NCBI RefSeq assembly: GCF_000942395.1 | Contig: NZ_LN812103.1 | Span: 563,394-627,393 of the forward strand | DNA from: Risungbinella massiliensis | GTDB taxonomy: Bacteria > Bacillota > Bacilli > Thermoactinomycetales > Thermoactinomycetaceae | Direction of reading: 5' to 3' | DNA length: 64,000 nt | Part shown: piece by piece, positions 18,690 to 27,607 of the stretch | How positions within the stretch are numbered: position 1 is the stretch's first letter | Layout of the letters: each line of letters begins with the position of its first letter | Made by a program: the position numbers and the translations under genes | Notes under the pieces: model-generated | Database searches by the model: none | What the model was told of the DNA's origin: nothing | What the model saw: only the letters and a program-made list of their open reading frames with translations

Positions 18690-18730
18690 AAAAAGCACCT
18701 ATCCTTCTATTAGGACTAGGTGCTTTTCTT
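18690..18730. terminator. terminator after the DUF2179 gene
   Basis: AAAAGCACCTA and TAGGTGCTTTT form an 11-bp stem flanked by A and T runs. Confidence 0.8.
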
Positions 18731-18840
18731 TGACTTAGAACAATTAGTCGATGCTTTTTACGGTTAAATTCCTATTGGCATAATAAGAAAAAACTGTCTG
18801 CATCAAAATGAACAAACAGTTTTATGGAATAAAATGTTGC

Positions 18841-19854
18841 TTAATCTTCTTTTGCTACACGAACCAATTGTTTTCCAATATTCTCTCCTCTGAAAAGACC
18901 TAGAAAAGCTTCGACCGCTTTGTCCAAACCATCGATGATATTTTCTCGTGATTGGATTTTTCCTTCACTCGCCCATTTTGCTAGCGCAGCTGTTCCTTCT
19001 GATGTGCGTTTTGCATAGTCACCAACGAGAAAACCTTTCGCTAGAGCACTCTTGGTAAGTAATTTGCTAAAAGCACGTGGTCCAACATTTTCACCAGTCA
19101 GATTGTACTCCGATATTGCCCCGCAGATGGGTATACGAGCGAATTTATTGAGATGATTTAAGACAGCATCTGTGATCTCACCGCCAACATTATCAAAATA
19201 GATGTCCACACCATTCGGACACGTTCTTTGAATTTCCTCATGTAAATCAACATTCTTATAGTTAAATGCCTCATCAAAGTTTAGCTCATTAATAAGGTAC
19301 TGTACTTTTTCATTAGAACCAGCTATACCTACTACATGACATCCTTGAATCTTGGCAATCTGTCCTACAATACTTCCTACAGCTCCAGCAGCACCAGAGA
19401 CGAGAACGGTTTCTCCTGCTTGTGGTTTTCCAATGTCCAACAATCCAAAGTAGGCTGTTAAGCCTGGCATTCCCACGACACTCAACGCATTGGATAGTGG
19501 AATACCTTCTTCCAATTGCAGTTTAGTCAAATGTTTTGCAGAAGCGATGGAAAATTCTTGCCAACCAAGCATTCCAAGGACAAGGTCTCCTTTATGAAAG
19601 TTTGAATCTAGTGACTCCGTTACTTTTCCGACTACACCAGCAGTAAGGACTTCATTTAGCTTAAAAGGTGGGATATAGGAATCAGTTCTACCACTCATTC
19701 GAGATCTCATATAAGGATCAACCGATAAATAGATAGTTTGAACTTTTACTTCGCCCTTCTGTAAGGGAGGGAGTTCATGGTTGCGAATAGCAAAATCGTC
19801 AGGAGTAGGCATACCTTGGGGTCTCTTAATTAAATAAACGGCTTTATTATTCAT
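18841..19854 (-). CDS. NADP-dependent oxidoreductase (YfmJ/CurA-like, zinc-independent MDR)
   Basis: A 337-residue medium-chain reductase of the leukotriene B4 12-hydroxydehydrogenase / curcumin reductase group, which reduces activated C=C bonds with NADPH. The N-terminal signature VQTIYLSVDPYMRSRM, the nucleotide loop VLVSGAAGAVGSIVGQIAK and the later YFDNVGGEITDAVL are all typical; zinc ligands are absent, as expected. The start is the ATG at 19854 (AAGGAG 8 bases upstream), not the longer upstream frame. It is monocistronic and divergent from the 20.0-kb gene. Confidence 0.9.
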   Translation of the reverse strand: MNNKAVYLIKRPQGMPTPDDFAIRNHELPPLQKGEVKVQTIYLSVDPYMRSRMSGRTDSYIPPFKLNEVLTAGVVGKVTESLDSNFHKGDLVLGMLGWQEFSIASAKHLTKLQLEEGIPLSNALSVVGMPGLTAYFGLLDIGKPQAGETVLVSGAAGAVGSIVGQIAKIQGCHVVGIAGSNEKVQYLINELNFDEAFNYKNVDLHEEIQRTCPNGVDIYFDNVGGEITDAVLNHLNKFARIPICGAISEYNLTGENVGPRAFSKLLTKSALAKGFLVGDYAKRTSEGTAALAKWASEGKIQSRENIIDGLDKAVEAFLGLFRGENIGKQLVRVAKED

Positions 19855-20026
19855 GTTAGTCTCCTTATCTAAATATCTTTTGTAATTATTCCCCTGTTTA
19901 GATCCAATGCAAACTAAATGGCTTTGTTCATTGTGGAGTAAAATATTATGAATTTTTAGAGGGTTATCTAGTAACAAAGGGGAATATATGGAGAGCAAGA
20001 AAAAAGGAGAGTGAGAACCGATAAGT

Positions 20027-20536
20027 TTGCCAACTTCTGAGAAAAAAAGCATCCTAAAAGGGATGATTGCTTTTTTTGCCACGGTTATGTTGCTTTCTAG
20101 CATACTCTACCAGTTGCTACATACCGAAAAAGAAGAGAAGCCTCTTGTCCCAATCGCTCAGCGGGCCAAATGTCATGATCTCGGTGTCACAATGGCAGAA
20201 CATACAAAAGTATATAAGACACTGTCTATGAAACTGGAGAAATCAAAACAAACGAAAAAAGTAGCTACTACTTCGAATAAAAAGAAACAACAGTCTAAAA
20301 GCTCTAAGACAACTCCAAATAACAATCAAAGTTACCGTGATTCCGAAAAAAAAAGGGAAAGAAATCAACGCAAATCAGGTGATTCAACTACAAAAAAATC
20401 GCCAAAACATAATGACACTTCAGGAGGAGATATTACAAAACCTATTTCTCAAGAGCCAGTGAGGGAAGAGCCACAGAAACAAATTTTGGAACTTCAAGTC
20501 GAATTAATATTTATAGAGATTGGTTTACGAATATAA
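20027..20536 (+). CDS. hypothetical membrane-anchored, lysine-rich protein
   Basis: If the TTG at 20027 is used, the product has 169 residues: one hydrophobic segment (about residues 13-32) then a low-complexity region rich in Lys, Ser, Thr and Asn (about 70-140) that is probably disordered and extracytoplasmic. AAGGAGAG lies about 14 bases upstream, which is long. A terminator follows. No family is recognised; the biased composition makes the reading frame less certain. Confidence 0.45.
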   Translation: MPTSEKKSILKGMIAFFATVMLLSSILYQLLHTEKEEKPLVPIAQRAKCHDLGVTMAEHTKVYKTLSMKLEKSKQTKKVATTSNKKKQQSKSSKTTPNNNQSYRDSEKKRERNQRKSGDSTTKKSPKHNDTSGGDITKPISQEPVREEPQKQILELQVELIFIEIGLRI

Positions 20537-20549
20537 ACGTAATTAGTTA

Positions 20550-20580
20550 ACCTCCTCACAGGAAATGTAGGAGGATTTTT
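20550..20580 (+). terminator. terminator after the 20.0-kb gene
   Basis: CCTCCT and AGGAGG pair across a 12-base loop, followed by TTTTTT. Confidence 0.7.
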
Positions 20581-20665
20581 TGATTTTATCAGATTAATAG
20601 AATTGAACATGCTAAAATGATATAAAAATATATTAATGAAGAAACGGTTGGCTAGGAGTGTGCAC

Positions 20666-21460
20666 TTGGTGGATGAAGAACATTCGATGAAGGAAATAGG
20701 GGATGACATCATCCAATTATTAAAGAAAGCAGATTATGCCAGCGAGGTTGGAAGACCAGATCTTGTCTTAGATTGTGGATTTCAAATATTGAAGTTAGTA
20801 CCTGAGCATTTTCTTGGCTATATGACATTAGCAATTGGTTATTTTAGCTCAGGAGATATTGTTGCTTCACAAGAGGCGATTGACAAAAGTATTGCTTCCA
20901 ATGCCGAATTTGCTGATACGTGGGATCTCAAGGGATTAATCACTCATTATGGAACCCAAAAAATAGATGAGGCAATCCTTTACTTCCAAAAAGCGCTAGA
21001 TTTAGATCCAGAATGTGTTGCTGCTATCGTGCATTATGCAGGAGCTGAGCTTGATCTTGGTCATCTAGACCGTGCAGAGGAGTTGGTGATGCAGGCAACA
21101 AAGCTGGATCCCGAGCGAAAAGAATGTCCTTTGCTTTTAGGGATGATCTATACAAAACGTGGTCAATTAGAGGAGGCAGAAACGTTCTATCGAGAGGCAT
21201 TGCGAATCAACCCGGAGAGTTTGTTGGTTCATTTAAACTATGGGCATTACTTAATGGTAAATCGAAATGATCCAAAAAAAGCATATCCTATATTGAAAGA
21301 GGCAATACGCTTGAATCCAGATGACAAAAAAGCACAAGACTATTATCGTCAGGTTGTGAAAGAGAAGAGTCGAGATTTTGGTTGGGATTACAAGCTTTGG
21401 ATGGGGCTTCTACTAGTTGGTTTACTACTAAGTTTTGTTTTCAAATTTGGTATGGATTAA
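20666..21460 (+). CDS. tetratricopeptide repeat protein with C-terminal membrane anchor
   Basis: The start is most likely the TTG at 20666, 7 bases after TAGGAG (an in-frame ATG at 20636 lacks an SD). The 264-residue protein contains about five TPR units, for example AILYFQKALDLDPECVAA, DRAEELVMQATKLDPERKE, and EAETFYREALRINPESLLV, and ends with one hydrophobic helix (LWMGLLLVGLLLSFVFKF). It should be a cytoplasmic scaffold tethered to the membrane by its tail. No neighbour suggests a partner. Confidence 0.75.
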   Translation: MVDEEHSMKEIGDDIIQLLKKADYASEVGRPDLVLDCGFQILKLVPEHFLGYMTLAIGYFSSGDIVASQEAIDKSIASNAEFADTWDLKGLITHYGTQKIDEAILYFQKALDLDPECVAAIVHYAGAELDLGHLDRAEELVMQATKLDPERKECPLLLGMIYTKRGQLEEAETFYREALRINPESLLVHLNYGHYLMVNRNDPKKAYPILKEAIRLNPDDKKAQDYYRQVVKEKSRDFGWDYKLWMGLLLVGLLLSFVFKFGMD

Positions 21461-21477
21461 AGATGAAAAGGGAGAAA

Positions 21478-21531
21478 AAAGAGCACTGTTTTTGGAATAG
21501 AATCCATTCCTTCAACAGAGCTCTTTTTTTA
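21478..21531. terminator. bidirectional terminator between TPR and EamA genes
   Basis: AAAAAAGAGC...CTGTT pairs with AACAG...GCTCTTTTTTT between the convergent genes. Confidence 0.75.
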
Positions 21532-22452
21532 GTGCGCTATCATTTTGTTAGGTCTCTTTTTCCGATGGCTGAGTATCATTTCCAACACACGAGCCCCTAG
21601 TAAAACCCCTAGAACGATCAATCCAAACCCGATAAGTTGAAAAGAGGTAATGTGCTCATCCAAGAAAATCGTTGCCCCGATCAGTGAGAAGAGAGGATTG
21701 AAATTAAGGAAGATCGAGGTTTCGACTGGTCCAATGCTCTGGATGGAGCGATTGTAAATCATGTGTCCTATGCCACTAGCGATAATGGCAGAAGCAAAGA
21801 AGATCGTCCATATCTGCCCATCTCCGTGCCACATTTGTGCAAGACCATGTGGTTCAAAGATAAGTCCAAGTACGAATAAGATAAGAGATCCATAAACCAT
21901 CATCCATCCTGTTAGGGCACGGGCATCTAAAGTGGATGCGCCTTTGCGGATCAGGATAAAGCTAATTGCTTGCGAGAGGATCGAGAGAAAGACGATAGGA
22001 TCGCCAATAGATATACCGATTCCACTACTACCACTTAGAACAACGAGTGTTACTCCGCTAAAGCCGAGTAAGAGTCCTATCCATTGGAATGTAGACAAAT
22101 GATTACCAATTAATTTAATAGAGAGCAAAGAGGTCAATAAAGGTCCGAGCCCCAATATCAATCCAGCATTGGTAGCAGTGGTTTGAGTAAGTCCTAGTGC
22201 TAACAATCCATGGTGTGCTACTACATTAAAAGTCCCAGCTGTTACAATTAGCTTTAGATGAGACTTGGTCAACTTAGGCAACTGTCCGATGCTTCGTAAA
22301 AAAAGTAGAACAAAGAGTCCAGCGGTAAGAATGCGAAAAGCCGTCATGGTAATGGGAGAGAATTCGGCTACCAATTGTTTGGTGGCTACCACATTTAGTC
22401 CCCAAGTTGCCATCACGACGAGAAGAATAAGATAGGTTTTCCATCTAGTCAT
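21529..22452 (-). CDS. EamA-family (DMT superfamily) transporter
   Basis: The 307-residue protein has about ten hydrophobic helices arranged as two EamA halves; WGLNVVATKQLV near the N-terminus and FLNFNPLFSLIGATIFLDEHIT in the second half are family landmarks. Members export metabolites such as amino acids; the substrate here is unknown. The ATG has AAGGAAAAC upstream. A T-rich hairpin lies in its 5' region (see the entry at 22483). Confidence 0.87.
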   Translation of the reverse strand: MTRWKTYLILLVVMATWGLNVVATKQLVAEFSPITMTAFRILTAGLFVLLFLRSIGQLPKLTKSHLKLIVTAGTFNVVAHHGLLALGLTQTTATNAGLILGLGPLLTSLLSIKLIGNHLSTFQWIGLLLGFSGVTLVVLSGSSGIGISIGDPIVFLSILSQAISFILIRKGASTLDARALTGWMMVYGSLILFVLGLIFEPHGLAQMWHGDGQIWTIFFASAIIASGIGHMIYNRSIQSIGPVETSIFLNFNPLFSLIGATIFLDEHITSFQLIGFGLIVLGVLLGARVLEMILSHRKKRPNKMIAH

Positions 22453-22482
22453 CTTTGTGAGTTTTCCTTTCTACACAAGAAA

Positions 22483-22521
22483 AGAGAAAAAGATGCGCTG
22501 GAAGTAAGCATCTCTTTCTCT
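22483..22521 (-). promoter_or_regulatory. terminator-like hairpin in the EamA 5' leader
   Basis: Read on the minus strand, AGAGAAAGAGATGC and GCATCTTTTTCTCT form a 14-base stem with one mismatch and an 11-base loop, followed by TTTTCTT, about 30 bases before the start codon. It could be an attenuator; no known riboswitch core was recognised upstream. Confidence 0.4.
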
Positions 22522-22701
22522 AGTGAATAAAAAATATTCTACTCCTTTTTTGAAAGATTGGCTAGAGCTAAGTTGTATAGATAAGAGTGATTTAGTGTTA
22601 TTTTTAATAGTAATTTTTGCCAATATAGTCAAAAGGAACTGTCTCATTGTTCATGTAGCTTTACGAACTTAATCAAACACGCTTTGCTAGGTTCTTTGGC
22701 A

Positions 22702-23184
22702 TTAAGTAGGTAAATTTGATTGCTTTTTCTCCCATTTTATTTGGGAGTTAATTCGATATTGGATATAAAGAATAGAAAAAAAGATTGTCAGGGCGAGATG
22801 AAAGGGCTTCTCAAGTGGTTGAAGGTTATTTAATTTTTTTCGTAAGATAAGCACGAACATGAAGTAAAGTGTTATTTCCATTAAGAGTAATAAATCTTCT
22901 AATGTTGTGAACTCCAAAATAAACAACCAAGTATATAAACCGTATTGATAAATGTGATATATATCATAAAAAAGGAATGAGATCACATTTATAGCATATA
23001 AGTGACAGATCCAGTATAGACTTTTCACTGGTTGAATTTTGTTTAACGAATAGGTATAGGAGTAGAATAGAGCGACAGAGCATAAACCCCATGTTACGAT
23101 GTCTAAAAAAAGTAAAGCGATCCACCAAATTGGGTAAAAATGTTGGAAGTTCATCGGTTTGTTGATTTCCACTGCTTTTTCCAT
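22702..23184 (-). CDS. hypothetical integral membrane protein
   Basis: This 160-residue, tyrosine- and leucine-rich protein has about four membrane segments (IWWIALLFLDIVTWGLCSVALF; WICHLYAINVISFLF; LLLLMEITLYFMFVLIL; LALTIFFSILYI). AAAGGAG precedes the ATG. No conserved motif was recognised. It stands alone between the EamA gene and sigK. Confidence 0.6.
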   Translation of the reverse strand: MEKAVEINKPMNFQHFYPIWWIALLFLDIVTWGLCSVALFYSYTYSLNKIQPVKSLYWICHLYAINVISFLFYDIYHIYQYGLYTWLFILEFTTLEDLLLLMEITLYFMFVLILRKKLNNLQPLEKPFHLALTIFFSILYIQYRINSQIKWEKKQSNLPT

Positions 23185-23410
23185 TATTTCAAGTTCTCCT
23201 TTAGTAAAATGAAATAGTAAGAAAACTGATGCTCTTATTAATCGGATCCAAAAAGGGGAGTTATTTAGATTACAAATAATCTTTGTCCTATTTCATACAG
23301 TTCACAATTTATGAATTCTAATCTCCCTTTTGCATAAAGTTCATTTTAACATCAGTATGTATATTTAAACTATTAAAATTATTTTTTCATCCATTCATCG
23401 CCTTCTAGGA

Positions 23411-23438
23411 ACAGGACTAGGCATTCGTACATATGGTA
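23411..23438 (+). promoter_or_regulatory. sigma-K-type promoter of sigK
   Basis: AC (23411-23412) and CATATGGTA (23430-23438) are separated by 17 bases and fit the sigma-K consensus AC-N16/17-CATAnnnTA. The position, 34 bases before the TTG start, suggests positive autoregulation in the mother cell, as known for Bacillus. Confidence 0.6.
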
Positions 23439-23471
23439 ATCGTAAGCGCAATCCTCTGGAGGTGAAGGGAC

Positions 23472-24176
23472 TTGCCTGGATTACTGACTAGCTTGATCCT
23501 GCTTTTCAAAGAAATGTCTCTTTTTGTCTCATACATCAAGAACAATGCTTTTCCTCAGCCATTGCCAGAAAAAGAAGAGATGGAGTGTTTAGAGTTGATG
23601 GCGCAGGGAAATGCAGATGCACGCAATCGACTCATTGAGCACAATCTTCGTCTAGTTGCCCATATCGTGAAGAAATTTGAAAATACCGGGGAGGACACAG
23701 AAGATCTGATCTCCATCGGGACGATTGGATTAATAAAGGCAATTGAATCATTCCGCCCCAATAAAGGGACGAAACTTGCTACATACGCCGCTCGCTGCAT
23801 CGAGAACGAAATTCTAATGCATCTTCGTTCGTTAAAAAAGGCAAGAAAAGATGTTTCTCTACAAGACCCTATAGGAACTGACAAAGAAGGAAATGAGATC
23901 AATCTTCTCGATGTTCTTGGAACGGATCGGGATGAAGTGATGAACCTTGTGGAACTCAAGATTGAGCGGAAAAAGATATATGAAAATATCCATATTCTAG
24001 ACGATCGGGAGCAAGAAGTGATTCGTTGGCGATTTGGGCTAGACAATGAAGAGGAACGAACCCAACGTGAGATCGCTAAGCAATTGGGGATTTCACGGAG
24101 TTATGTATCGAGGATTGAGAAACGGGCGCTGATTAAGTTGTTTCATGAGTTTTATCGGGAGAAAGGCAAGCGGTAA
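23472..24176 (+). CDS. sigK: RNA polymerase sporulation sigma factor SigK (pro-sigma-K), uninterrupted
   Basis: Sigma-K drives late mother-cell genes for coat and cortex. The 234-residue protein starts with TTG behind GGAGGTGA and keeps a hydrophobic pro-sequence of about 20 residues before [13 protein letters not shown], where SpoIVFB cuts in Bacillus. Region 2 ([27 protein letters not shown]) and the region 4 helix-turn-helix ([33 protein letters not shown]) are complete. The gene is in one piece, so there is no skin-type element. A sigma-K-like promoter lies upstream and a terminator at 24181-24212. Confidence 0.95.
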   Translation: MPGLLTSLILLFKEMSLFVSYIKNNAFPQPLPEKEEMECLELMAQGNADARNRLIEHNLRLVAHIVKKFENTGEDTEDLISIGTIGLIKAIESFRPNKGTKLATYAARCIENEILMHLRSLKKARKDVSLQDPIGTDKEGNEINLLDVLGTDRDEVMNLVELKIERKKIYENIHILDDREQEVIRWRFGLDNEEERTQREIAKQLGISRSYVSRIEKRALIKLFHEFYREKGKR

Positions 24177-24180
24177 ACAA

Positions 24181-24212
24181 AGAGATCACCTGTTAAAGGT
24201 GGTCTATTTTAT
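24181..24212 (+). terminator. terminator after sigK
   Basis: GATCACC and GGTGGTC pair, then TATTTTATTT. Confidence 0.7.
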
Positions 24213-24350
24213 TTAAAAGTATCTTTAATGTAACAAATGGTACCAATTGAAATGTATAATGTTTTATATAAAATGAATGTAAAGCAACGATTGTAGTTGG
24301 ATAAGGTTTTATAAAACAATGTATTTTGCTTACCGATTATTTGTAAATAC

Positions 24351-24388
24351 GAGGCTCCCATAAATAGAAAGGGAGTCTCATTTTGTTT
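24351..24388 (+). promoter_or_regulatory. terminator-like hairpin in front of the KAS III operon
   Basis: GAGGCTCCC (24351-24359) pairs with GGGAGTCTC (24371-24379, one G-U) and is followed by ATTTTGTTT, 44 bases before the operon's first start codon. A TATAAT lies at 24255-24260 upstream. It is either an attenuator of the operon or the end of an unseen short transcript. Confidence 0.45.
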
Positions 24389-24431
24389 AACAAGTAACTT
24401 ATTACATTTTATTTCATTATCAGAGGTGTCT

Positions 24432-25448
24432 ATGAAAAAGAGAAATATGAAAATTATGGGAGTAGGAAGATACTTTCCAAATCGGATTGTTACAGCAGAA
24501 GAAATGGACGAGCTATTAGGTGTAAAAAGTGGTTGGGTAGCAAAGAAGTCTGGGGTTTTAACACGCTATTTTGCAGAGTCTGAAACGATAACCCAGATGG
24601 GAGCGTTAGCAGCTAAAGAGGCTCTGGAAGATGCGGGATTAACACTTCATGATATTGATTGTATCGTAAGTGCGAGTGGCACGATGGAGCAAGCGATTCC
24701 TTGTACGGCAGCTTTACTATATCGGGAGTTAGGTGCTCAACAACACCGAGGCATTCCAGCATTTGATATTAATTCTACTTGTCTTAGTTTTGTTACTGCC
24801 TTGGATCAAGTTTCGTATCTTATTGAATTAGGTCGCTATCGTCATGTTCTAATTGTTTCTTCCGAAATTGCTTCGGTCGGCTTAAATTGGAAACAAAAAG
24901 AGAGTGCCTCTTTGTTTGGAGATGGTGCAGCAGCAGTAGTGGTAGGACCTACTAGTCAAGAAGATGCTTCCTGTATTCTCGCGTCTCGAATGGAAACGTA
25001 TCCTGAGGGTGCTCATCTTACGGAGATCAGAGGGGGCGGGAGTAAATATCATCCACGCAAATACGAAGGGGAAGTAGATTGGAATGACTTCTTATTTGAT
25101 ATGGATGGAGAAGCGGTATTTCGTTTGAGTTTGCGTTATTTGCCATCTTTTCTCGAAAAGCTGTTTTCATCAGTTGATGCTCAGCCAGATTTTCATATGG
25201 ATCAATTAAGATGGGTAGTTCCACATCAAGCTAGTAAACTAGCGATGAAAATTATGCAACGAAGGCTAAAAATTCCAGAAGATCGTATGTTGATGCTTGT
25301 AGAAAAGTACGGAAATAATATCGCGGCATCCATTCCGATCGGTTTATATGAAATCATTCGGAATAAGCAATTGCAAAGAGGGGATACGTGTCTACTCTTG
25401 GGGACATCTGCTGGTCTTTCTTTAGGGGGAATGGTGCTTGTCTACTAA
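24432..25448 (+). CDS. 3-oxoacyl-ACP synthase III-like condensing enzyme
   Basis: A thiolase-fold condensing enzyme of 338 residues. The catalytic triad is visible: Cys117 in INSTCLSF, His265 in VVPHQAS, and Asn295 in YGNNIAAS, so it should form a new C-C bond from an acyl-CoA or acyl-ACP. It is related to FabH and OleA; the window shows no sign that it is the housekeeping FabH, since the operon contains no fatty acid synthesis gene. The ATG at 24432 follows GAGGTG. It is the first gene of five, overlapping the next by 11 bases. Confidence 0.88.
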   Translation: MKKRNMKIMGVGRYFPNRIVTAEEMDELLGVKSGWVAKKSGVLTRYFAESETITQMGALAAKEALEDAGLTLHDIDCIVSASGTMEQAIPCTAALLYRELGAQQHRGIPAFDINSTCLSFVTALDQVSYLIELGRYRHVLIVSSEIASVGLNWKQKESASLFGDGAAAVVVGPTSQEDASCILASRMETYPEGAHLTEIRGGGSKYHPRKYEGEVDWNDFLFDMDGEAVFRLSLRYLPSFLEKLFSSVDAQPDFHMDQLRWVVPHQASKLAMKIMQRRLKIPEDRMLMLVEKYGNNIAASIPIGLYEIIRNKQLQRGDTCLLLGTSAGLSLGGMVLVY

Positions 25449-26613
25449 AGAGCAAACCTTTTTGCTGACTGGTGGAAGGGCACCAGCAACACTGCATTTT
25501 GCGAGATTATTATCTAAAGCAGGACATCGCGTATTGGTTGCAGAGAGCAATTCCGTCCATCTATGTAAAAAGAGTAAAGCAGTATCCAAAACGTTTTCCG
25601 TTCCAGCACCTCGCTTTGAGCCAGAGAAGTTTATCCAATCTCTAGAGGCTATTATTGTAACGGAACATGTCGACCACCTCGTACCAATGTGTGAAGAGGT
25701 TTTTACAGTTGGGAAGTACTACAATGTGTTGGCCAACCGTTGTAAAGTTTGGACGGAGTCGGGGGACAAGCTACAAAAAGTTCATAACAAATGGCTTTTT
25801 CTAAAAGAAGCAGAAGGATTGGGAAATAGAATACCAGAGACTTACCTGATCTGTACACAAGAAGAGTTGATAGAAAAGGTAGGATCTTTCTCTGCTAATC
25901 GAAGTTGGATTTTGAAACCAGTTTATTCTCGGTTTGCATCCAAAGTGGTATTCATCCAAAACGGAGAAGTTTCACTAGATGATTATGTCGAGATAACTCC
26001 CGCATTTCCTTGGCTACTACAAGAATACCTTTTGGGGAAACAGTTTTGTACTTACAGTGTTGCGGATCATGGAAAATTACTTGCTCATGCAACTTACCAG
26101 ACTACCTTTACAGCTGGCATTGGATCATCGATTACATTTCAACCTACTGAGCAACCAGAACTAAAACGTGATATTACTGATTGGGTGAGTAAGCATGGCT
26201 GGTCTGGCCAAATTGCCTTTGATTGGATATATACTTCGTCAGGTGAATGGGTTCCGATAGAGTGTAATCCAAGAGCAACTAGTGGAATTCATCTGTTTAT
26301 GGAAAAGGATCAGTTGGAGCTTGCTTTTACCAAACAGGAGTTGAATCAAGTTATTGCTCCCTCACCTAGAACCAAACAGATGTTGTCCCTTGCCATGCTT
26401 ACGTATGGCTTGGCAAACTGCCAGTCTTTTGCACAGGTTTGGGACTGGCTCAAAACACTATCTCGTTTTCGTGATGCTGTGTTTCGTTGGAACGATCCGA
26501 TTCCTTTCTTTTACCAATTACCAGTACTGTATTTTATGTGGAAACAGAGTATAAATCATCGGATTCCGATGACAGAAGTATCAACTTATGATATTGAATG
26601 GAATGGAGATTAA
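25438..26613 (+). CDS. ATP-grasp domain ligase
   Basis: The 391-residue protein begins with a Rossmann-like pre-ATP-grasp region (FLLTGGRAPATLHFARLLSKAGHRVLVAE) and continues with an ATP-grasp core: SWILKPVYSRFASKVVF (ATP-binding lysine) and, near residue 280, WVPIECNPRATSGIH with the Mg-binding Glu/Asn. Such enzymes activate a carboxylate as acyl phosphate and join it to an amine or thiol. TTG start behind GGGGGA overlaps the KAS III gene, so translation is coupled. Substrates are unknown. Confidence 0.85.
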   Translation: MSTKEQTFLLTGGRAPATLHFARLLSKAGHRVLVAESNSVHLCKKSKAVSKTFSVPAPRFEPEKFIQSLEAIIVTEHVDHLVPMCEEVFTVGKYYNVLANRCKVWTESGDKLQKVHNKWLFLKEAEGLGNRIPETYLICTQEELIEKVGSFSANRSWILKPVYSRFASKVVFIQNGEVSLDDYVEITPAFPWLLQEYLLGKQFCTYSVADHGKLLAHATYQTTFTAGIGSSITFQPTEQPELKRDITDWVSKHGWSGQIAFDWIYTSSGEWVPIECNPRATSGIHLFMEKDQLELAFTKQELNQVIAPSPRTKQMLSLAMLTYGLANCQSFAQVWDWLKTLSRFRDAVFRWNDPIPFFYQLPVLYFMWKQSINHRIPMTEVSTYDIEWNGD

Positions 26614-26617
26614 GAAA

Positions 26618-27607
26618 GTGCGAGCACTTGTAACTGGAGCAACAGGGTTCTTGGGTAAAGCATTATCTATGAGATTACAGCAATTAGGATGGAAAGTGAC
26701 TGCAACTGGACGGAATCGAACTATTGGAAAAGTCCTGGAAGAACAGGGGATTATGTTTCGACCTTCTCCATTAGAAAATCGGAAAGAGATCATTGCGTTG
26801 TGCCAAGAGCAAGATTATGTGTTTCATTGTGGGGCGCTCTCCTCACCTTGGGGAAAGTATGCTCAGTTTTATCAAGCGAATGTAATCGGTACGAGAAATG
26901 TGATAGAAGGGTGTATAGAGAGTCAAGTAAAACGGCTTATTCATGTTTCGACACCGAGTATTTATTTTTCCTTTCAAGACCGTTTGAACGTGAAAGAAAC
27001 AGATCCATTGCCTAATAAAATGGTAAATCATTATGCTAGTACCAAACAATTAGCTGAACTAGAAGTGGATCAGGCTTTCTCACAAGGTTTGGAAACGATT
27101 ACTATTCGTCCAAGAGCATTATTTGGTCCTGAAGACCAAACGATTCTTCCACGTCTGTTAAAAGCCAATGAGAAAAAGATGGTTCCGCTTATTAACAATG
27201 GCAGAGCATTGATAGATCTCACCTATATAGAAAATGTGGTAGATGCGCTCTTACTTTGTGTAGATGCTCCTAAGACTTCTTTAGGAAAGAAATTTAATAT
27301 AACGAATGGGGAACCAGTCTATCTAATCGAGGTATTAGAAAAGTTATTTAACAAATTGCAATCCCCCTTTTATGGAAAGGCCATTTCGTTTGGTTCTGCA
27401 TATCGAATTGCAGCATTGCTAGAGCTATTATCAAAAACAATTTTGCTTGGTAAAGAACCAACCCTAACACGCTATACTGTAGGCGTTCTCGGGGTAAGTC
27501 AGACTCTTGATATCAGTGCTGCTAAACGTGAGTTGGGATATAGACCACGAGTCAGTATTGAAGAAGGAGTAGATCATTTTGTTCATTGGTGGAGGAAACA
27601 AAGATGA
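26618..27607 (+). CDS. NAD-dependent epimerase/dehydratase (extended SDR, 3-beta-HSD/OleD-like)
   Basis: The protein of about 330 residues has the extended-SDR cofactor motif VTGATGFLGKAL at its N-terminus and the catalytic YASTK with an upstream STPSIYFS. It resembles 3-beta-hydroxysteroid dehydrogenase/OleD-type reductases that reduce a 3-keto group, which would fit the product of the condensing enzyme two genes upstream. The start is taken as GTG 26618 (GGAG 9 bases upstream); an ATG at 26603 is also possible, overlapping the ATP-grasp gene. Confidence 0.85.
   Translation: MRALVTGATGFLGKALSMRLQQLGWKVTATGRNRTIGKVLEEQGIMFRPSPLENRKEIIALCQEQDYVFHCGALSSPWGKYAQFYQANVIGTRNVIEGCIESQVKRLIHVSTPSIYFSFQDRLNVKETDPLPNKMVNHYASTKQLAELEVDQAFSQGLETITIRPRALFGPEDQTILPRLLKANEKKMVPLINNGRALIDLTYIENVVDALLLCVDAPKTSLGKKFNITNGEPVYLIEVLEKLFNKLQSPFYGKAISFGSAYRIAALLELLSKTILLGKEPTLTRYTVGVLGVSQTLDISAAKRELGYRPRVSIEEGVDHFVHWWRKQR

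Noticed and set aside
23555-24046. 163-codon frame antisense to sigK
   Set aside because: Arg/Ser/Ile-rich antisense shadow of conserved sigma-factor sequence.
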